From: Synechococcus sp. CBW1108
GTDB lineage: Bacteria; Cyanobacteriota; Cyanobacteriia; PCC-6307; Cyanobiaceae
Reading direction: 5' to 3'
DNA length: 64,000 bases
Assembly (NCBI RefSeq): GCF_015840335.1
Contig: NZ_CP060395.1
Location: 1,545,277 to 1,609,276 of the forward strand
In this document: positions 1 through 12,457 of the stretch, in pieces
How the letters are laid out: each line of letters begins with the position of its first letter
How positions within the stretch are numbered: the first letter of the stretch is position 1
Made by a program: the position numbers and the translations under genes
The notes under the pieces: generated by a model
Told to the model about the DNA's origin: nothing
The model's database searches: none
What the model saw: the letters and a program-made list of their open reading frames with translations, nothing else

Positions 1-72
1 GGTTGCAGCACGTTGGGAGCAGGGGGAAGTTCCTTCGAAGAGCTCCTCGGCCCGGGCATCAAATGCTTTTGA

Positions 73-92
73 CCGTACAGTGTACGTACGTC
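73..92 (+). promoter_or_regulatory. Putative operator/promoter of the DUF1778-GNAT locus
   Basis: Three GTAC tetramers lie in 15 bases (75-78, 82-85, 86-89), giving nested palindromes such as GTACGTAC just before the ATG at 107. Antitoxins of this ribbon-helix-helix class usually bind a palindrome over their own start region and repress the operon. The assignment rests on position and symmetry only. Confidence 0.4.
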
Positions 93-106
93 ACCGGTCT
101 CGTCTG

Positions 107-397
107 ATGGCAACGGCCAAGCAGCCCGCCAAAACCAGTCGTATTGAGCTGCGGGCATCGGACGGCGACCGTGAGTTGCTGGATCGTGCCGCAGCTGTCA
201 TCGGCACCGACCGAAGCTCTTTCCTCTTGAACCAGGGACGACTCGCCGCCCAGCGCGTGCTGGCCAATCGTGAGCAGTTTGTGCTGGATCAGCTTGGGCT
301 GGAGGAGTGGGAGCGCATCAACAACCTCCCCGCTCGCAACCTGCCCGGTCTTATTTGTCTGCTCCAGCGGCCATCGCCGTTTCAGCCGCAGGCATGA
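107..397 (+). CDS. DUF1778 (TacA-like) antitoxin
   Basis: A 96-residue protein of the DUF1778 family, the ribbon-helix-helix antitoxin partner of GNAT toxins. The N-terminus (RIELRAS, then a helix with LLDRAAAVIG and SSFLL) matches the DNA-binding half. The C-terminal stretch with LGLEEWERINNLP and LLQRPSPF matches the toxin-neutralising tail that ends near a PxPF motif in this family. I chose the ATG at 107; a GTG at 80 lies inside the palindromic operator and would add nine unlike residues. The stop overlaps the toxin start as ATGA, so the two are translationally coupled. Confidence 0.85.
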   Translation: MATAKQPAKTSRIELRASDGDRELLDRAAAVIGTDRSSFLLNQGRLAAQRVLANREQFVLDQLGLEEWERINNLPARNLPGLICLLQRPSPFQPQA

Positions 398-915
398 CCG
401 CGTTTAACCCACCTGTCCAGCTGGCAGCCAACCACCAGCTGGATGGTTTTCGTTGCCGCTCGCCTGAGCAGACCAACTGGTTGGTTGCGATGGCCAGACA
501 AGCTCACGGATCGGGAACCACGCGCGTTTTTGTGGTGTCAGAGGTCGATCAGCCGGTTGTTGTTGCCTTTTACGCGTGGTGCATGGCCAGCGTGGCTATC
601 GCCGATCTGCCCGAGCGCCTCCGCCGTGGAGCCTGTCGCTATCCCCAGCCTGTTGCTTTGCTTGCTCGCCTTGGGGTTGACCAGCGCTATGAAGGTCGAG
701 GCCTCGGTGCAGCGCTGCTCGCTGATGTGATATCACGGGTCGCGGGCTTGAGTGAAGCCATTGGTTGCCGTGGCTTGCTGGTGCATGCCGAATCAGAGCA
801 GGCCCGAGCTTTCTACGGGCATCTGATTCCTGAGTGGGAGCTTTCACCAACGGATCCCATGCACCTCGTTCTGCTCCTGAAGGACATTCGCCATACCCTC
901 AACAGCTTGCGCTGA
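394..915 (+). CDS. GNAT-family acetyltransferase toxin (TacT-like)
   Basis: A 173-residue Gcn5-related N-acetyltransferase. The acetyl-CoA loop is visible as DQRYEGRGLGAALL (consensus Q/RxxGxG/A), followed by a helix and the late strand with RGLLVHAESEQARAFY, typical of toxin-type GNATs. Family members acetylate the amino group of charged aminoacyl-tRNA, most often glycyl-tRNA, and stop translation; the tRNA target here is not deducible. It lies directly behind a DUF1778 antitoxin with an ATGA overlap, the standard gene order for TacAT/AtaRT systems. The length is normal and no disruption is visible, so the locus may be active. Confidence 0.85.
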   Translation: MTAFNPPVQLAANHQLDGFRCRSPEQTNWLVAMARQAHGSGTTRVFVVSEVDQPVVVAFYAWCMASVAIADLPERLRRGACRYPQPVALLARLGVDQRYEGRGLGAALLADVISRVAGLSEAIGCRGLLVHAESEQARAFYGHLIPEWELSPTDPMHLVLLLKDIRHTLNSLR

Positions 916-1029
916 ATCGAGACAGCAGCTAATCAGGCGTTCTCCGCCAGTCAGTTCGTCACAGATGCCGATGCCGATTACGCGGCCCTTGCCCATCGGC
1001 GCGGGGCAAGCAGGCTGGAGACGCGTCTG

Positions 1030-1488
1030 TCAGCCGATCAGTTGCAGAGGTAAGTCCAGGGCTTGGGCACACTGGCCCAAACCACGGTCGGTACTGGCCA
1101 GGGTGAGTTTGTGGCGCTTGGCCAGGGCGAGATGCAGGGCGTCGCCGGAGCGAAGCGGCAGATCTTGGCTCTGCTGGAGCCACTGGCGGGCCTGCAGAAA
1201 GTCGCTGCCACGCGGCTCCAGCAAGCGCAGCCGCTCCTGGCGGAAACACTCAAACTCGCTCTCGATCCATCGGGCCCGTTCAGCCGTGAGCTGGCCACGA
1301 CGCACACATGTCGCCACCACACCAGCAAACTCCAGCAACACCCAGTGGCTGATCCAAAGTTCCGTGCCATCGCGGCTGAGCAGCCACGTCTCGGAGGCGT
1401 CAAAGCCGCTGTCGCCCAGGAAGAGCGACAACAACACGCAGCTATCCAGATAAACCGGGCCAGCCTGCTCACCTGCCGTGGCAGTCAT
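1030..1488 (-). CDS. PIN-domain ribonuclease toxin (VapC-like)
   Basis: A 152-residue PIN domain. The acidic metal-binding residues are all present: D15 in YLDSCVLL, E53 in LLEFAGVV, D116 in SGDALHLALA and D134 in ASTDRGLGQ. PIN toxins cleave RNA, commonly tRNA or rRNA loops, with Mg2+. The gene follows a Phd-type antitoxin with a 4-base ATGA overlap. A PIN toxin paired with a Phd/YefM rather than a VapB antitoxin is a common mixed pairing. The start is fixed by that overlap. Confidence 0.85.
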   Translation of the reverse strand: MTATAGEQAGPVYLDSCVLLSLFLGDSGFDASETWLLSRDGTELWISHWVLLEFAGVVATCVRRGQLTAERARWIESEFECFRQERLRLLEPRGSDFLQARQWLQQSQDLPLRSGDALHLALAKRHKLTLASTDRGLGQCAQALDLPLQLIG

Positions 1489-1733
1489 GGCTCGTCGCGC
1501 AATTCACGCACCAACTCCACGGCACTGGCTTCCATGGGTGGGGCTTCCGCGTGCAACCGCCGCAGACGTTGCACCCAGGCACTGGCGCCAGGCTCACGGG
1601 CATAGCCGTGATCGCGCACCAATCGAGCCACCACCTGCCCCCGCCGCGTGATCACCACCTCGTCTCCAGCCTCGACGGCGTCGAGCAATGCCGACAACTG
1701 GGCCTTGGCCTCCGCCAAACCAACCGTTTTCAT
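1485..1733 (-). CDS. Phd/YefM-type antitoxin
   Basis: An 82-residue protein beginning MKTVGLAEAKAQLSALLDAVEAG, the classic Phd/YefM fold (strand, then a helix with AKAxLSxLLdxVeaG), followed by VVITRRGQVVARLV. The N-terminal half dimerises and binds the operator; the C-terminal half would block the PIN toxin. I used the ATG at 1733 rather than an in-frame start six codons upstream, since family members start MKxVxLxEAK. The start codon lies inside the operator repeats, which suggests autorepression. Confidence 0.85.
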   Translation of the reverse strand: MKTVGLAEAKAQLSALLDAVEAGDEVVITRRGQVVARLVRDHGYAREPGASAWVQRLRRLHAEAPPMEASAVELVRELRDEP

Positions 1734-1775
1734 GACCAGAATCGACAGCAAAATGACCAGATGACCTTCTGGTCA
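1733..1775 (-). promoter_or_regulatory. Operator of the Phd-PIN locus
   Basis: The octamer TGACCAGA occurs at 1733-1740 and 1754-1761 (21 bases apart, two helical turns) and its reverse complement TCTGGTCA at 1768-1775, so the last two form a perfect inverted repeat with a 6-base spacer. The array overlaps the antitoxin start. Phd proteins bind paired palindromes and repress their own operon, so this is the expected place for an operator. Confidence 0.65.
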
Positions 1776-1864
1776 CCAAGAATCTAGGCCGAACCAGGGA
1801 GCAGGGAGCTCTTCAGGGCGGACAGCTGAGGCCACTCGCCGCATCCCATCCGCCAGCGCCACCT

Positions 1865-4651
<2,787 letters not shown>

Positions 4652-4823
4652 TGATGCGGACTGGCCAGCACAACCGTCATATTACCGGGCGGCTACCACA
4701 GCCGCGAAGTTTTGCCGCTGCGGCGCATGCCGATGGCGGCTAGCTATCCACCAGCTTCTGGCGCAGCAGATCGCGGAGTGGTGCGGGCAGGGGTGGGTTC
4801 CATCTTGGCCGAAATATGGGTAT

Positions 4824-4850
4824 GGGTAGAATTAGGGTTGATTTCTACCC
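4824..4850 (+). promoter_or_regulatory. Inverted-repeat operator before the VapB/PIN locus
   Basis: Perfect 8-base arms GGGTAGAA (4824-4831) and TTCTACCC (4843-4850) are separated by 11 bases, ending about 26 bases before the antitoxin start. The position fits a VapB(C) autoregulatory operator overlapping the promoter. The assignment is by symmetry and location only. Confidence 0.55.
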
Positions 4851-4876
4851 GGTTCCCTGAGGGGGCGTGAGTGGCG

Positions 4877-5146
4877 ATGGGCATGAACATCAAGGATCCG
4901 CAGGTGCACGCCATGGCCCGTGAGCTGGCGGCCCGCCGTTCCACCACCGTCACCGATGCCGTGCGCCAAGCCCTGCGGGCGGAGTTGGCCCGCTCCTCCA
5001 GTCCTGAGGCCCCCCGTGCCGTTGAGGCTAAAAAAGCAGCGGTTCGGGCCATCTGTGCGCGCTTCAGTGCTCGGCCTGAGTGGCAAGGCCGCACTAGTAA
5101 GGAGCTTCAGGACGCCCTTTACGACGATCGGGGCTTGCCGAAATGA
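4877..5146 (+). CDS. VapB-type antitoxin (PSK transcription factor family)
   Basis: An 89-residue protein beginning MGMNIKDPQVHAMARELA and continuing TTVTDAVRQALRAEL. This is the signature of the Rv0623/PSK_trans_fac VapB family, in which a short strand and two helices form the DNA-binding dimer. A purine-rich GAGGGGG precedes the start; GTG at 4871 and ATG at 4883 are alternatives, and I prefer 4877 because family members start MxxxIKDP. The C-terminal part (SKELQDALYDDRGLPK) would contact the toxin. It overlaps the PIN toxin by ATGA. Confidence 0.8.
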   Translation: MGMNIKDPQVHAMARELAARRSTTVTDAVRQALRAELARSSSPEAPRAVEAKKAAVRAICARFSARPEWQGRTSKELQDALYDDRGLPK

Positions 5147-5559
5147 GGAAGCTGGTGATGGAACTCGTGATCGACCCCTCGGCTCTGATGGCCCTGCTGC
5201 TGCAGGAGGCAGAGGCAGAATCGCTGCTTGAAGTGGCGGCTGAGGCTTCGGTTGTGCATCTCAGCGCGGCGTCGCGCGTCGAGCTCGGCTTGGTTTCCGA
5301 GTGTTCGCGCCATGGGATTGCAGACAGTGAGGTCGAACAGTTGCTCTTCTCCCTGGGCGTCCAAGTCGTGCCGTTTGATCAACACCATCTCCACTGGGCC
5401 CTCCACGGCTGGCGCCACTACGGCAAGGGTCGCCATCGGGCGGGCCTCAACCTGGGCGATTGCTTCAGTTATGGCCTGGCCATGGCCCTCGACCTGCCGC
5501 TGCTGTTCAAGGGCGACGACTTTGCCCGCACTGAAGTGAAGGTCGCCCTCAGCTGGTGA
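5143..5559 (+). CDS. PIN-domain toxin (VapC family)
   Basis: A 138-residue VapC ribonuclease. Conserved acidic positions appear as VIDPSALMALL (D11), SRVELGLVSE, NLGDCFSYGLA and FKGDDFARTE, the last being the typical VapC C-terminal motif. The start overlaps the antitoxin stop as ATGA; the 3' end overlaps the convergent cysE by 11 bases. It is the third toxin-antitoxin pair in 6 kb and belongs to a different VapBC family from the PIN gene at 1030-1488, so the two are not recent duplicates. Confidence 0.87.
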   Translation: MRKLVMELVIDPSALMALLLQEAEAESLLEVAAEASVVHLSAASRVELGLVSECSRHGIADSEVEQLLFSLGVQVVPFDQHHLHWALHGWRHYGKGRHRAGLNLGDCFSYGLAMALDLPLLFKGDDFARTEVKVALSW

Positions 5560-6307
5560 TGCCAGGGTTGTCGCCGAGGAACTCCAGGATTTCGCGGTCT
5601 TTGAGGTTTTGGGCGGCTCCGGTGCAGGCTTCCAGCACGGGTCGCCCGGCCGCCAGCTCCCGCAGGCAGGCCTGGGTGCGGGTCAGCTCGGTTTCCAGCA
5701 CGTCGATGCGCTCCATCAGGTTGCGGATCACATTCGCTTCCGTGTCTGGCAGGGCTGAGTGGGCCAGGGGGTCGATGCGCACGCCGCTCTGGTGGATCAC
5801 CCGGCCGGGGATGCCCACCACCGTGCTGTTGGCCGCCACGTCGCGCAGCAGCACCGAGCCGGCGCCGATGCGGGTGTTGGTGCCCACGGTGATCGCCCCC
5901 AGCACCTTGGCGCCGGCCCCCACCACCACGTTCTCCTCCAGGCTGGGGTGGCGCTTGCCGTGGGCCTTGCCGGTCCCTCCCAGGGTAACGCCCTGATACA
6001 GGAGGCAGCGGTTGCCAATCACCGCCGTTTCACCCACCACCACTCCCATGCCGTGGTCGATGAACACGCCATGGCCGATCCGGGCCCCCGGGTGGATCTC
6101 AATGCCTGTCACCAGGCGCCCCAGCTGGCTGAGCAGCCGCGCCATCAAGGGCAGCAGCGGCAGGTGGCTGCCCCACAGCCAATGGCTGAAGCGATGCAGC
6201 GTCAGGGCGTGCAGGCCCGGGTAGCAGAGCAGAATTTCCAGCGTGCCGCGGGCCGCCGGATCGCGCTGTTTGATGATCGCCAGGTCGGCCTGCAGTGCCT
6301 TGAGCAT
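5549..6307 (-). CDS. cysE: Serine O-acetyltransferase
   Basis: A 252-residue CysE that transfers acetyl from acetyl-CoA to L-serine, giving O-acetylserine for cysteine synthesis. The N-terminal helical part contains LHRFSHWLW; the left-handed beta-helix of hexapeptide repeats contains GHGVFIDHGMGVVVGETAVIG and the loop GVTLGGTGK. The active-site His-containing IDHG motif is intact. The C-terminal extension is longer than in E. coli. A cysteine synthase lies at 31 kb, not beside it. Confidence 0.93.
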   Translation of the reverse strand: MLKALQADLAIIKQRDPAARGTLEILLCYPGLHALTLHRFSHWLWGSHLPLLPLMARLLSQLGRLVTGIEIHPGARIGHGVFIDHGMGVVVGETAVIGNRCLLYQGVTLGGTGKAHGKRHPSLEENVVVGAGAKVLGAITVGTNTRIGAGSVLLRDVAANSTVVGIPGRVIHQSGVRIDPLAHSALPDTEANVIRNLMERIDVLETELTRTQACLRELAAGRPVLEACTGAAQNLKDREILEFLGDNPGITS

Positions 6308-6391
6308 GGCGCCATCCTGCCGGAGTCGGTGGGGGTTTGACCGTGGGGCACCCCTTCGGGCATGATCAACCCGTCGACCCGTTCGACGGTT

Positions 6392-6463
6392 GCGGATGTA
6401 GCTCAGTGGTAGAGCATCTCCTTGCCAAGGAGAGGGTCGAGAGTTCGAATCTCTTCATCCGCT
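6392..6463 (+). tRNA. trnG-GCC: tRNA-Gly (anticodon GCC)
   Basis: A complete 72-base cloverleaf. The acceptor arms GCGGATG and CATCCGC pair, the D arm is GCTCAGTGGTAGAGC, the anticodon loop TTGCCAA carries GCC at 6424-6426, the T loop is TTCGAAT, and U is the discriminator base. CCA is not encoded. Confidence 0.96.
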
Positions 6464-6481
6464 TGATCTAGGCCAGTTGAT

Positions 6482-7468
6482 TCAGGCCAGCAGTCCTATT
6501 TCCTTGCGCAGGGAATCGATGGTGGCGCTGCCCAGGTAGCTCTGGGCGCAGTGAACAATGGGCATCCGAATCAGCTGGGCCCGGTTTTGGCGCAGGCTCT
6601 GCTCCACCAGCGGCAGGCTGGGCCGATCGCAGAGCACGTGGCTGGCGGCCCGTAGCAGGGCGAGCAGGCGACTGCCCGTGTCGGGGTTGGCGGTCATCAC
6701 CAGCAGGTCATTGCCGCGCATGCTGTGCAGGATCACCTCGGCGGCGCGCAGGATGCCCGGGCTGATGCTCACCAGGCCCACGCAGCTGCCCTGGCGCAGC
6801 TCCTTGAGCAGGTCGAGTTCCTGGCGGAAATCGTTGAGATCCACCGCTACGGCCCGCACCCCATGGAGCTTGGCGATCGCCTCAACCGGTTGGAGGAAGT
6901 AGCGGCTGGTCACCACCGTGCCGTTGTTGGATTCGGTCAACACGGCCGCCAGCTCCTCCATCGGCACCACCTCCACGGGCACCTCCAGGTTGGGAGTGAG
7001 CTCCTCGGCGATCAGGTGGGAGGCGCCCAGGTCTTCCTGGGGGGTGCTGACCAGCACCCGGGCGCCGCAGCGCAGCCGCCAGTCAATCTCGCGGGTGAGC
7101 AGATCGCGGGTCTGTTGCAGGGTGCAGCCGCCATTGAGCAGTTCGTCGACGCTCTGGCGCACCTGGCGGTCGATATCGGGTAGGGCCCGGCCGCGGGGCC
7201 CTACCAGGGGCTTGATCTCCCGGGGTTTCTGCTGGTCGCGCACGTAGATGCCCGAGCCTGCCATCGCTTCCACCACGCCGTCGTTTTCCAGCTGGCGGTA
7301 GACCTTGCTGATCGTGTTGCGGTGCAGGCCTGTCTGCATGGCCAGCTGCCGCGTGCTTGGCAATCGATGCCCCGGTGGGTAGTGGCGAGCCGCAATGGCG
7401 AAGCAGATCTGGTTGTAGAGCTGCGTTGATGCCGGAATATCGCTTTCCTGCTGAATGTGAAATCGCAC
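6482..7468 (-). CDS. GntR-family transcriptional regulator
   Basis: A 328-residue regulator. Residues about 10-75 form a GntR winged helix (LYNQICFAIAARHYPPGHRLPSTRQLA, then TGLHRNTISKVYRQLENDGVV and GSGIYVRD). The remaining 250 residues do not look like an aminotransferase (MocR) or the small YtrA tail; they resemble the cyanobacterial GntR proteins with a periplasmic-binding-like effector fold, but no ligand can be named. The 3' end is just downstream of tRNA-Gly on the opposite strand. A 16-base palindrome lies 168 bases upstream of the start. Confidence 0.85.
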   Translation of the reverse strand: MRFHIQQESDIPASTQLYNQICFAIAARHYPPGHRLPSTRQLAMQTGLHRNTISKVYRQLENDGVVEAMAGSGIYVRDQQKPREIKPLVGPRGRALPDIDRQVRQSVDELLNGGCTLQQTRDLLTREIDWRLRCGARVLVSTPQEDLGASHLIAEELTPNLEVPVEVVPMEELAAVLTESNNGTVVTSRYFLQPVEAIAKLHGVRAVAVDLNDFRQELDLLKELRQGSCVGLVSISPGILRAAEVILHSMRGNDLLVMTANPDTGSRLLALLRAASHVLCDRPSLPLVEQSLRQNRAQLIRMPIVHCAQSYLGSATIDSLRKEIGLLA

Positions 7469-7899
7469 GCCGGGGTTCAGCCAATTGGGCTACTGGCCAC
7501 CTTACGGAGCCCCAGTCCAGGGGACAATGCCTTCTTTGGCATACGCGCGTGTGCCGGTTTGCTTCTGGTCGGCCGGTTGTGCCTGGGGCGCGGTGGCAGT
7601 GGCAGTCGCGGTGTGTGGCGCGACGCTCTAGGTAATTGTACAGCTGTACAAACTCCCTAACACTCCCCACAGCCCGACGTTCGACCTCCCATATCCAAAT
7701 CCACTGCAGCTCTCCAAAGCCCCCAAAGCCCTCAAGGCCTGTTGAGGCCGGTTGGCAGCACCTCTCTCTCCCCAGCTGCGCGCCTGGCGGGGCACGGTTA
7801 CGCGGCCCTGGCGATCTTCTGCTGCACCGCCCCTGCGCATTGGCGAGGGAGCTGTTTGCCCAAGCGCTCTAGGCGGGCAACTTCAGCCCGCAGCCTGCT
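7469..7899. other. Intergenic region between the GntR gene and infC
   Basis: No convincing gene is seen in these 431 bases. The short open frames have biased composition and no recognisable motif. The region holds a perfect 16-base palindrome at 7636-7651 and, at its infC end, the first copy of a 17-base tandem duplication that includes the infC stop codon. The promoter of the GntR gene should be here. Confidence 0.6.
7636..7651. promoter_or_regulatory. Perfect palindrome, possible LexA-type box
   Basis: TTGTACAGCTGTACAA is a perfect 16-base palindrome. Its core GTACAGCTGTAC fits the picocyanobacterial LexA core GTACnnnDGTWC, although the two outermost positions deviate. It sits upstream of the GntR gene. 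Another dyad-binding factor is equally possible. Confidence 0.45.
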
Positions 7900-7914
7900 T
7901 CAGCCCGCAGCCTT
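7881..7914 (-). repeat. 17-base tandem duplication at the 3' end of infC
   Basis: CTTCAGCCCGCAGCCT appears at 7881-7896 and again at 7898-7913. The second copy contains the infC stop codon (minus strand 7902-7900) and last codons; the first copy repeats them outside the gene. This looks like replication slippage, with no effect on the encoded protein. Confidence 0.7.
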
Positions 7915-8469
7915 CGGGGCGGCGGTTTTGCGGGGGCTGAGGAACATGATCATGTTGCGACCTTCCCGTTTGGGGGGCTGCTGCACCTCAGCGTTGTTTT
8001 CCAGATCTTTGGCCATCCGCATCAGCAACACCTCGGCCAGGGCGGTGTGCTGGATTTCGCGGCCGCGGAAAATCACGGTGCACTTGACCTTGTCGCCGTC
8101 CTTGAGAAAGCGCTGGGCCTGACCGATTCGCACCTGGTAGTCGTGGGAGTCGATCTTGTAGCGCATCTTCACTTCTTTGACTTCGGTTTGGTGTGACTTC
8201 TTCTTGGCCTCCTTGGCCTTTTTTTCCTGCTCAAACTTAAATTTGCCGTAATCCATGATCCGGCACACCGGCGGATCTGCCTTCTCGCTCACCAGCACCA
8301 GATCCAGCTCCCGGTCTTTTGCCACCTCCAGGGCCGCTTCGCGGCTGATCACCCCCAGTTGACTGCCATCCGCGTCAACCACCCTCAGGTTGGGGTAGCT
8401 GATGCGATCGTTGATATTGGGCAGCTCCCGCACGGGAGCACGGCGGTCAAAACGGGGACGTGGAGGCAT
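7900..8469 (-). CDS. infC: Translation initiation factor IF-3
   Basis: A 189-residue IF-3, which keeps 30S and 50S apart and checks the start codon. The N-domain has the typical [21 protein letters not shown], then the linker rich in Lys ([13 protein letters not shown]) and the C-domain with [33 protein letters not shown] and the end motif [16 protein letters not shown]. The start is ATG, not the AUU found in many infC genes, so the classical autoregulation by start-codon discrimination is not indicated. Confidence 0.96.
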   Translation of the reverse strand: MPPRPRFDRRAPVRELPNINDRISYPNLRVVDADGSQLGVISREAALEVAKDRELDLVLVSEKADPPVCRIMDYGKFKFEQEKKAKEAKKKSHQTEVKEVKMRYKIDSHDYQVRIGQAQRFLKDGDKVKCTVIFRGREIQHTALAEVLLMRMAKDLENNAEVQQPPKREGRNMIMFLSPRKTAAPKAAG

Positions 8470-8504
8470 TCAGGGGTGTGAAGGATCGCGAAATCGCTAA
8501 CGCT

Positions 8505-9437
8505 TCACCCTAGACCGCGCTCGACCTCCTGCAGGGCTTGTTTGAGCAGGGCTGCCTCACCCTCACCCTCAGCCTCACCCTCCCCCCCCAGCCAGCAGGG
8601 CCGGTGGCGGCGGCGGAACCAGGTGCGCTGTCTTTTGGCGAATTGGCGGGTGCGCAGCTGGGTGAGGGCTCCGGCCTCCGCTGCGGTGAGAGTGCCCGCC
8701 AGGAGCTGGCGGGCCTCGGCGTAGCCGATCGTGTCGAGGAGGGGCAGCTCCGGCCCGTAGCGCCCGATCAGGGCTTCGGTTTCAGCCACCAATCCCTGCC
8801 CGTATAGGGCCCTGGTGCGCTCGGCGATGCGGGCCTCCAGGTTGGCTGGGTTCAGGCCCAGCTCGAGCAGCCGCCAGGGCGGCGGCGTGGCCCCCTGCTG
8901 CTCGGAAAGGGGCCTGCCCGTGGCATAGAGCACCTCCAGGGCCCGCTGGGTGCGCACCGCATCGGTGGCCGCGATGCGACCGGCGGCCACCGGGTCGCCC
9001 TGGCGCAGCAGCTGGTGGCAGAGGGGCTGGCCGAGGGCTGCCAGCTGGGCGCGCAGCTGGGGTTGGGGCGGTACGGCGGGGGGATTCATACCCTGGGTGA
9101 TTGCCTGCAGGTAGAGGCCGCTGCCCCCCGCCAAGAGCGCCAGGGGCTTGCGGGCCAGTTCGGCGTTGAGCTGGGCCTCGGCGATGGCGCGGAATTCCTG
9201 CAGGTTGAGCGGTTGGTCTGGATCGCGCAGATCCAGCAGCTCGTGGCGGGCCTGGGCCCGCTGGGCGGCGGTGGGCTTGGCGGTGCCCACATCCATCTGG
9301 CGGTAGAGCTGGCGCGAATCCACGTTCAACACCGCCAGATCCAGGGCCCTTGCCAGGGCGATCGCCAGGTCGGTCTTGCCGCTGGCCGTGGGGCCGAGCA
9401 ACACAATCACCAGCGGCTGGTTGGGGGCCATGGCCAT
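8505..9437 (-). CDS. miaA: tRNA dimethylallyltransferase
   Basis: A 310-residue MiaA that adds a dimethylallyl group to A37 of tRNAs reading UNN codons. The P-loop GPTASGKTD lies at about residues 15-23, followed by NVDSRQLYRQMDVGTAKPT and LLAGGSGLYLQAI, both family signatures, and RQFAKRQRTWFRR in the C-terminal part. I start at the ATG at 9437 (9431 is also possible); the open frame extends 50 codons further upstream but that part overlaps the gyrB leader and is unlike MiaA. It is divergent from gyrB, with a shared 130-base promoter region. Confidence 0.93.
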   Translation of the reverse strand: MAMAPNQPLVIVLLGPTASGKTDLAIALARALDLAVLNVDSRQLYRQMDVGTAKPTAAQRAQARHELLDLRDPDQPLNLQEFRAIAEAQLNAELARKPLALLAGGSGLYLQAITQGMNPPAVPPQPQLRAQLAALGQPLCHQLLRQGDPVAAGRIAATDAVRTQRALEVLYATGRPLSEQQGATPPPWRLLELGLNPANLEARIAERTRALYGQGLVAETEALIGRYGPELPLLDTIGYAEARQLLAGTLTAAEAGALTQLRTRQFAKRQRTWFRRRHRPCWLGGEGEAEGEGEAALLKQALQEVERGLG

Positions 9438-9501
9438 ACCTTGGCAGGGGGTGTCCAGCCGGGTTGGCGGTGGTAAATTGGGCCTCGTAATGGGCTTTTG
9501 A

Positions 9502-11529
<2,028 letters not shown>

Positions 11530-11533
11530 AGTT

Positions 11534-11890
11534 TTGGCAAGTCTCCCGTCGCTGGTCAGCCTGCGCACCCTGATGCTGCTGGGCTTTGCCCTGCTAGGCC
11601 CTGCCTGTTTGCCTGCCGGCGGCGCTGAACTGCGGGTGCCGGAGCTGCGGCGCCGTCAGCGTGCCAGTGAGACCCTAACCGCCGCAGCGGCAGTTGCCCT
11701 GCGCTGCTCACCCCGGCGCCAGGCGCCCGTGATCGCCATCGCCTACTCCGGCGAGGCCCTGCGCCCGCTGCGGCGCTGGTGTGAGGCCGGGGGGCAAAGC
11801 TGGCTCCAGGTGGAGCTGGCTCCTGGCCTGGCGGGGGCTTTGGCCCTCGGCGGCTCCCGTCGGGGCTGGTTGATTGAGGCCGAATCCTGA
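11534..11890 (+). CDS. Conserved hypothetical secreted protein
   Basis: About 118 residues from TTG at 11534, or 105 from ATG at 11573. The N-terminus is a signal-like hydrophobic stretch (LRTLMLLGFALLGPACLPAGGAE) with a plausible cleavage after AGGA. The mature part, with GEALRPLRRWCEAGGQSWLQVEL, resembles a small SH3-like beta domain. It begins four bases after gyrB and may be co-transcribed with it. No function is known to me. Confidence 0.55.
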   Translation: MASLPSLVSLRTLMLLGFALLGPACLPAGGAELRVPELRRRQRASETLTAAAAVALRCSPRRQAPVIAIAYSGEALRPLRRWCEAGGQSWLQVELAPGLAGALALGGSRRGWLIEAES

Positions 11891-11897
11891 AGGGAGC

Positions 11898-12371
11898 TCA
11901 GGCAGCCGCCAGGGCAGCTTCGATGGCGGCCTTCAGTTCAGCCGAATCGGGCTCCACGTTGCTCTTGAAGCGAGCCAGCACGGCGCCGTCCTTGCCGATC
12001 AGAAACTTCTCGAAGTTCCAGGCCACCGCCCCGGCAGGTTCGGCCTGGCTGAGGCTGGTGTAGGGCTCTTCGGCCATGGTCACCTTGTCAAACAGGGTGA
12101 AATTGGCGCCATAGGTGGTGGAGCAGAACTGTTCGATCTCGGTGAGGCTGCCCGGCTCCTGGGCGCCGAAGTCGTTGCAGGGGAAACCGAGCACGGCAAA
12201 ACCCTGGGGTCCATAACTGTCCTCCAGCTTCTGCAGGCCGGCGTATTGGCGGGTGAAGCCGCAGCGGCTGGCCACATTCACGATCAGCAGCACCTTCCCG
12301 GCCCAGTCCCCCAGGCTGCGCTCGCCGCCCTTGGCGTCGCGCACGGTCACCTTGCTCACTGAGATCGCCAT
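11898..12371 (-). CDS. Glutathione peroxidase (thioredoxin-dependent Cys type)
   Basis: A 157-residue GPx-family peroxidase. The catalytic tetrad is C37 (SRCGFT), Q71 (GAQEPG), W118 and N119 (AWNF). It uses cysteine, not selenocysteine. Such bacterial enzymes reduce lipid and organic hydroperoxides with thioredoxin or NADPH-linked donors. C65 in FPCNDF and C83 are candidates for the resolving cysteine. The start is ATG in MAISVSKVTV. It is divergent from mgtE with an 86-base gap. Confidence 0.92.
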   Translation of the reverse strand: MAISVSKVTVRDAKGGERSLGDWAGKVLLIVNVASRCGFTRQYAGLQKLEDSYGPQGFAVLGFPCNDFGAQEPGSLTEIEQFCSTTYGANFTLFDKVTMAEEPYTSLSQAEPAGAVAWNFEKFLIGKDGAVLARFKSNVEPDSAELKAAIEAALAAA

Positions 12372-12457
12372 CGGTGCTGGAGTATCGAAGTAATCGGACC
12401 CTAGCGAGCCTCCGGCGGGCAGGACCCATAAACTCAGCACTGCGGCGTCTCGGGGCC

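Noticed and set aside
80..106. GTG start for the DUF1778 antitoxin
   Set aside because: It lies within the palindromic operator and the added residues are unlike the family; the ATG at 107 fits.
7636..7872. 78-codon plus-strand frame beginning at the 16-base palindrome
   Set aside because: Low-complexity translation rich in Ser/Pro with no motif; more likely chance in a non-coding region.
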